Below, in pieces: positions 33,386 through 36,944 of a stretch of DNA of 36,944 bases. Location: contig JANXWV010000093.1 of assembly GCA_025350965.1 (NCBI GenBank), positions 1 to 36,944 on the forward strand. Reading direction: 5' to 3'. The notes below the pieces were generated by a model. That model did no database searches and was not told where the DNA came from. It was given only the letters and a program-made list of their open reading frames with translations. Position numbers and translations under genes: made by a program. Within the stretch, counting starts at the first letter, position 1. Every line of letters starts with the position of its first letter. The stretch comes from Rhizobacter sp. Lineage in GTDB: Bacteria; Pseudomonadota; Gammaproteobacteria; Burkholderiales; Burkholderiaceae_C.

Positions 33386-34852
33386 TCAGGCAGTGCTCTT
33401 GTTCCAGGTGGTGATCTGCTGCTGCACGTATTTCGACAAGCCGTTCGCGTCCGACATGGTCTTGTCCAGCGCGCTGTACTGTGCGCGAATGCGCTTCTCG
33501 GTGGCGTCGATTCGGTCGCTCGCCGTGGCCTGGTCCTTGCCGTTCGAAGCCAGTTGCGCCTGCAGCGATTTGGCCTTGCCCGGCAGCGTGCCCGTCACGG
33601 CCAGCAGGCCGTCGGCCCAGGCGGTCAACTTCTTCGCCAGGCCGTTGTTCGTGGCGACGGCCGTGTCAACGTTCGACAGTGCCTTGGTCAGCTCGGGCAG
33701 GTTCTTGAGCGCGGCCGCGACCTTGGTGTCGTTGAGCTTGAGCGAGCCGTCCTTCTGGAACTCGATGCCGATGGCGCTGAAGGTGCTGAACGTGTTGGAT
33801 GCCCCGGTGGGGCCGCCGAACATCGCGCGTAACTGGTTCTGCAGGCCCGTGGCGGCGGCGTCGCCCTGCAGCAATGCGCCCTGCTTGCTGGCCGGGTTGT
33901 AGGCGGTGACGTTGGTGAGCAGGTTGTTCAGGCCGTTGTAGGCCGTCACGAGGCTGCTCAGCATGCTCTTCACCGCGTCGGTGTTGCGCGACACCGTCAC
34001 CGTGACCGGCGTGGTCGTCACCTTGCCGAGGTTGAAGGTCATGCCGTCGACCACGTCGGTCAGCGTGTTGCCGGCGGTGGACACGGCAATGCCGTTGATC
34101 GTGGCCTGCGTATTGGCGGCCGACTGCGTGATCCCGAGCTGGTTGGCGCTCGCCGGGGCCGGCGGGTCGAAGGCCAGGCGCGACAGGCCGGCAGCGTCGT
34201 TGTTCACGGTGTCGTCGTCGGTCACGCTGACCCGAAAGCCGTTCTCGGCGCCGGTGGCCGTCGATTGCAGTGCCAGCCGGGCGCCGGTGGCGTCGGTCAC
34301 GACCGTGGCACTCACGCCGGCGTTCGCGGCATTGATCTTGTCGCGGATGCCCGCCAGCGTGCCTTCCGTGGCGTCGACCGGAATCACCACATCGGCCGAG
34401 CCGGTCTTGGGCGTGAAGGCGGTCTGCCCGGTGCTCCAGGTGCCCAGGCGCAGCGTGATCGTGCCGCTGCCCACCACGTCGGTGGCTGCCGTGAACTGGC
34501 CCGAGGCGCTGACGTTGCTCTGTGTCGACGACAACGCGCTGACGGCGACGAGGTAGCTGCCGGGAATCGCCTTGGTCGTGGAGCTGGCGCTGACCGACAG
34601 CGCGTCGCTCGACGCGGAGTTGGTCAGGGAGAACGAATCGGCCTTCGTCAGGTTGGTGGCCGAATCGCGGAACGAGCTGGCGAGCGACTGGATCTGCCCG
34701 AACGCGGACAGCCGCGTCTGCATCGTCGTGGCCTGGTTCTGCAGCTTGGTCAGCGGCAGCCGCTCGACCTGCATCAGCGAGGTGACGATGCTGCTCACGT
34801 CCAGCCCGCTGCCGATGCCGGCCGAAGAGATGGTTCCTGCGGCGTTTGCCAT
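33386..34852 (-). CDS. fliD: Flagellar filament cap protein FliD
   Basis: A 488-residue hook-associated protein 2, which caps the filament and folds incoming flagellin. The N-terminal D0 region reads ISSAGIGSGLDVSSIVTSLMQVERLPL. The middle contains a flagellin-IN-like segment (ATINGIAVSTAGNTLTDVVD). The C-terminal region ends IDATEKRIRAQYSALDKTMSDANGLSKYVQQQITTW, all standard for FliD. It has its own FliA promoter at 34900-34926, just after the fliC stop, and is followed by a strong hairpin. Its chaperone fliT is in the next operon. Confidence 0.96.
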   Translation of the reverse strand: MANAAGTISSAGIGSGLDVSSIVTSLMQVERLPLTKLQNQATTMQTRLSAFGQIQSLASSFRDSATNLTKADSFSLTNSASSDALSVSASSTTKAIPGSYLVAVSALSSTQSNVSASGQFTAATDVVGSGTITLRLGTWSTGQTAFTPKTGSADVVIPVDATEGTLAGIRDKINAANAGVSATVVTDATGARLALQSTATGAENGFRVSVTDDDTVNNDAAGLSRLAFDPPAPASANQLGITQSAANTQATINGIAVSTAGNTLTDVVDGMTFNLGKVTTTPVTVTVSRNTDAVKSMLSSLVTAYNGLNNLLTNVTAYNPASKQGALLQGDAAATGLQNQLRAMFGGPTGASNTFSTFSAIGIEFQKDGSLKLNDTKVAAALKNLPELTKALSNVDTAVATNNGLAKKLTAWADGLLAVTGTLPGKAKSLQAQLASNGKDQATASDRIDATEKRIRAQYSALDKTMSDANGLSKYVQQQITTWNKSTA

Positions 34853-34899
34853 GGGGTGTGCCCTGCGTTAGACGAGACGCGCGAGAGCGCCTTGTGCGT

Positions 34900-34926
34900 T
34901 CATCGGCCCCACACGCCGGAACTTGA
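34900..34926 (-). promoter_or_regulatory. FliA (sigma-28) promoter for fliD
   Basis: On the minus strand TCAAGTTC (34926-34919), an 11-base spacer, then GCCGATGA (34907-34900). This matches the sigma-28 consensus at 6 of 8 and 7 of 8 positions with exact spacing. It starts only 15 bases after the fliC stop. Confidence 0.85.
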
Positions 34927-34941
34927 GTTCAATGAATGCGC

Positions 34942-36357
34942 TCAACCCTTGAGCAGCGCCAGCACCTGCTGCGGCATCTGGTTGGCCTGCGCGATCATCG
35001 CGGTGCCGGCTTGCTGCAGCACCTGGGCGCGCGACAGGTTCGCGGTCTCCATCGCGAAGTCGGCATCCTGGATTCGGCTGCGCGAGGCGGACAGGTTCTC
35101 GCTCGACGTTTGAAGGTTCTCGACCGTCGAGCCGAAGCGGTTCTGGATTGCGCCGAGCTTGGCGCGTTCGCTGGCGATGGTGGTCAATGCCGAATCGAGC
35201 GAGGCGAGTGCCGTGTTCGCCCCGGCGACTGTGGAGATGTCGAGGTTCGACAGCGCCGTGCCGGTCAGCGACGACGCCGTGGTGGCGGCCGTGAAGCCGG
35301 CAGTGGTCGGCGCCGTGCCGCCGACGATGATGCTTTGCGACGCGGTGCTGCTGGTCGCGAGCGACACCGTGCCGTAGTTGATCTGCGTGGCGAGGCCGGT
35401 GTTGGCGACCGTGCCCGCCACATCGATGTTGCGGCCATCGGCGGCGCTCAGGGTCAGTGCACCGGTGCTCGCGTTGGCTGTGGCGGTCACGCCAGTGGCG
35501 GCCGACACCTGGTTGATCGCCGCCGCCGAGATGGCGCCCTGCGCCACCGCACTGCCGCCCAGCGTGATGGCGCCGATGCTGACGCCGTTGATCGTGAACG
35601 TGTTCGCCGGAATCGCCGCCGCCGTGGGCGCCGCACCGGTGTAAGACGTGGTGTTCGCGGTCGCCACGACCGTGCCCTGCGATCCGTTGATCGCCTGTGC
35701 GACGGCCCATGCGCTGGTGATGGTCTGGCCGGCGCTGCTGCCCGCAGTGGGCACCTGGATCGCCACGCCGTTGAGTGTGAGCGCGCCGGAGACGAGGGCG
35801 GTGGCGGTGGTCGCCCCGCCGGTCACGTTGGCGGTGTAGCTCACCCCCAGGCCCGATGCGCGGGCGCTGGCAATGCCTGTGACGGTGATGGTCTGGCCCG
35901 CGTTCGCGCCGACCTGGAACTGCTGCGCGGCAAACGTGCCGTCGAGCAGGTTGGTGCCGTTGAACTGGGTCTGCGACGAGACGCGGTCGATCTCGGCAGT
36001 GAGCTGGGCCACCTCTTGCTGCAGCGCGGCGCGGTCCGAGCTGCTGTTGGTGGCGTTCACCGACTGCACCGACAGTTCCCGCATGCGCTGCAGGTTGGTG
36101 CTGATCGAGGCCAGGCCGCCTTCAGCCACCTGCGCCAGCGAGATGCCGTCGTTCGCATTGCGCGCCGCCTGGTTCAGGCCGCGGATCTGCGAGGTGAAGC
36201 GCTCCGAGATGGCCAGGCCGGCGGCGTCGTCCTTGGCACTGTTGATGCGCAGGCCCGACGACAGGCGGTTGATCGCCGTGCCGAGATCGCTCTGGGTTCG
36301 GCTCGCGTTGCGCTGCGCCGTCAACGACGAGATGTTGGTATTGATCACTTGCGACAT
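34942..36357 (-). CDS. fliC: Flagellin FliC
   Basis: A 471-residue filament subunit. The conserved N-terminal D0/D1 domain is MSQVINTNISSLTAQRNASR through RLSSGLRINSAKDDAAGLAI and SQTQFNGTNLLDG. The central exposed region is rich in Ala, Thr, Gly and Ser and holds a flagellin-IN motif (FTINGVSIGAITLGG). The C-terminal D1/D0 domain ends [25 protein letters not shown] and [14 protein letters not shown]. The start at 36357 is fixed by AAGGAG and by the family N-terminus. A second flagellin gene lies directly upstream with a strong terminator between, so fliC needs its own promoter. Only a degenerate FliA-like site is seen at 36455-36481. Confidence 0.97.
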   Translation of the reverse strand: MSQVINTNISSLTAQRNASRTQSDLGTAINRLSSGLRINSAKDDAAGLAISERFTSQIRGLNQAARNANDGISLAQVAEGGLASISTNLQRMRELSVQSVNATNSSSDRAALQQEVAQLTAEIDRVSSQTQFNGTNLLDGTFAAQQFQVGANAGQTITVTGIASARASGLGVSYTANVTGGATTATALVSGALTLNGVAIQVPTAGSSAGQTITSAWAVAQAINGSQGTVVATANTTSYTGAAPTAAAIPANTFTINGVSIGAITLGGSAVAQGAISAAAINQVSAATGVTATANASTGALTLSAADGRNIDVAGTVANTGLATQINYGTVSLATSSTASQSIIVGGTAPTTAGFTAATTASSLTGTALSNLDISTVAGANTALASLDSALTTIASERAKLGAIQNRFGSTVENLQTSSENLSASRSRIQDADFAMETANLSRAQVLQQAGTAMIAQANQMPQQVLALLKG

Positions 36358-36454
36358 GAAAGTTCTCCTTGGAAGCAGATGGCGTCCAGCACAAGCGCCG
36401 GCAACGAACCCCTCGCAACCGCACACCGAAAACGGAGGGGGTCATGCGGGTCTG

Positions 36455-36481
36455 GGTGAAGCCATTGTTGGGAGATCTTGA
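36455..36481 (-). promoter_or_regulatory. Weak FliA-like site upstream of fliC
   Basis: On the minus strand CTCAAG-type -35 TCAAGATC (36481-36474) matches the other FliA sites of this window, but the -10 at the right distance, GCTTCACC (36462-36455), is poor. It lies about 100 bases before the fliC ATG. The true promoter may differ. Confidence 0.25.
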
Positions 36482-36534
36482 GCGTCGCAAAACGTCGAAG
36501 AGAGGGCGCAAAGCCCGCCAGTTCAAAGCCCTCC

Positions 36535-36583
36535 AAATGAAAAGGCCGCAGTACCCGGGGCGTGAACCCCGCGTACTGCGGCC
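36535..36583 (-). terminator. Rho-independent terminator of the upstream flagellin gene
   Basis: The two 17-base arms 36544-36560 and 36567-36583 pair at 16 of 17 positions around a 6-base loop. On the minus strand the stem is followed by TTTTCATTT (36543-36535). This is the clearest intrinsic terminator in the window and sits 58 bases after the second flagellin stop. Confidence 0.92.
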
Positions 36584-36641
36584 TGGGTGAATCGACCGGT
36601 GCCTGGCCTTGCGGCCCGGCTTCAGCCCGTGTGCGATGCGA

Positions 36642-36944
36642 TCAACGCAGCAGCGCCAGCACCTGCTGCGGCAACTGGTTGGCCTGCGCGATCATCGCGG
36701 TGCCGGCTTGCTGCAGCACCTGGGCACGCGACAGGTTCGCGGTTTCCATCGCGAAGTCGGCGTCCTGGATGCGGCTGCGCGAGGCCGAGAGGTTCTCGCT
36801 GGTCGTGTGCAGGTTGTCGATGGTCGAGGAGAAGCGGTTCTGGATCGCACCCAGCGCAGCGCGGCTCGTGCTCACGGCGCTCAGGGCCGAGTCGACCGAG
36901 GCGAGCGCGGTGTTGGCGCCGGCGACGGTGGAGATGTCGATGTT
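36642..36944 (-). CDS. Second flagellin, C-terminal part (cut by window edge)
   Basis: The last 100 residues of a flagellin paralogue that continues past the right edge. It reads [60 protein letters not shown] and ends [12 protein letters not shown]. Aligned with the end of FliC it differs at about 16 of 100 positions, and part of the DNA is identical. It is followed by a strong terminator, so it is probably a separate transcript from fliC. Which copy is the main filament protein cannot be told here. Confidence 0.95.
   Translation of the reverse strand, partial: NIDISTVAGANTALASVDSALSAVSTSRAALGAIQNRFSSTIDNLHTTSENLSASRSRIQDADFAMETANLSRAQVLQQAGTAMIAQANQLPQQVLALLR

Overview
The window is GC-rich (clearly above 60%), densely packed bacterial chromosome. 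Gene content and protein style point to a betaproteobacterium of the order Burkholderiales, probably the Rubrivivax/Leptothrix/Piscinibacter/Methylibium neighbourhood. Supporting signs are FliA-type flagellar promoters, a cytochrome c4-like protein, a paired MoxR ATPase and CoxE-like VWA protein, and TamA/TamB. Species cannot be fixed by reading alone. Most genes lie on the minus strand, so transcription runs mainly from high to low coordinates.

1-1870: the edge of an integrated element. A tRNA-Arg(CCT) gene (1796-1870) is followed at its 3' end by a P4-type tyrosine integrase (406-1620) and the start of a DUF1016/PDDEXK-type nuclease gene that runs off the window (1-345). Between tRNA and integrase lie repeated GTTGCC-type motifs that look like integrase arm sites. 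The element extends left, out of view.

1926-16142: a long leftward run of housekeeping genes. Read 5' to 3' on the minus strand they are a MoxR AAA+ ATPase, a GNAT acetyltransferase, an S9 prolyl-oligopeptidase-type peptidase, a PstS-like periplasmic binding protein, a hybrid histidine kinase with two receivers, a CoxE-like VWA protein, TamA and TamB. VWA-TamA-TamB are joined by overlapping stop/start codons. The MoxR and VWA proteins, usually encoded side by side, are separated by about 6 kb.

16255-19255: a diheme cytochrome c4-like protein and an orphan peptide-type ABC binding protein (plus strand), then a LysE-family exporter (minus strand).

19322-36944: a flagellar locus. fliFGHIJK and fliLMNOPQR (minus strand) encode the MS ring, switch, export ATPase complex, hook-length protein and export gate. 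fliE is divergent from fliF. Next come a small unknown gene, then fliS-fliT-ycgR, fliD, fliC and the 3' end of a second flagellin gene. Three good FliA (sigma-28) promoters are visible: upstream of fliD, upstream of fliS, and upstream of the unknown 93-residue gene at 31261-31542. The last is the most interesting lead, because it places an unrecognised small protein in the late flagellar regulon.

No CRISPR array, insertion sequence or rRNA gene was seen.
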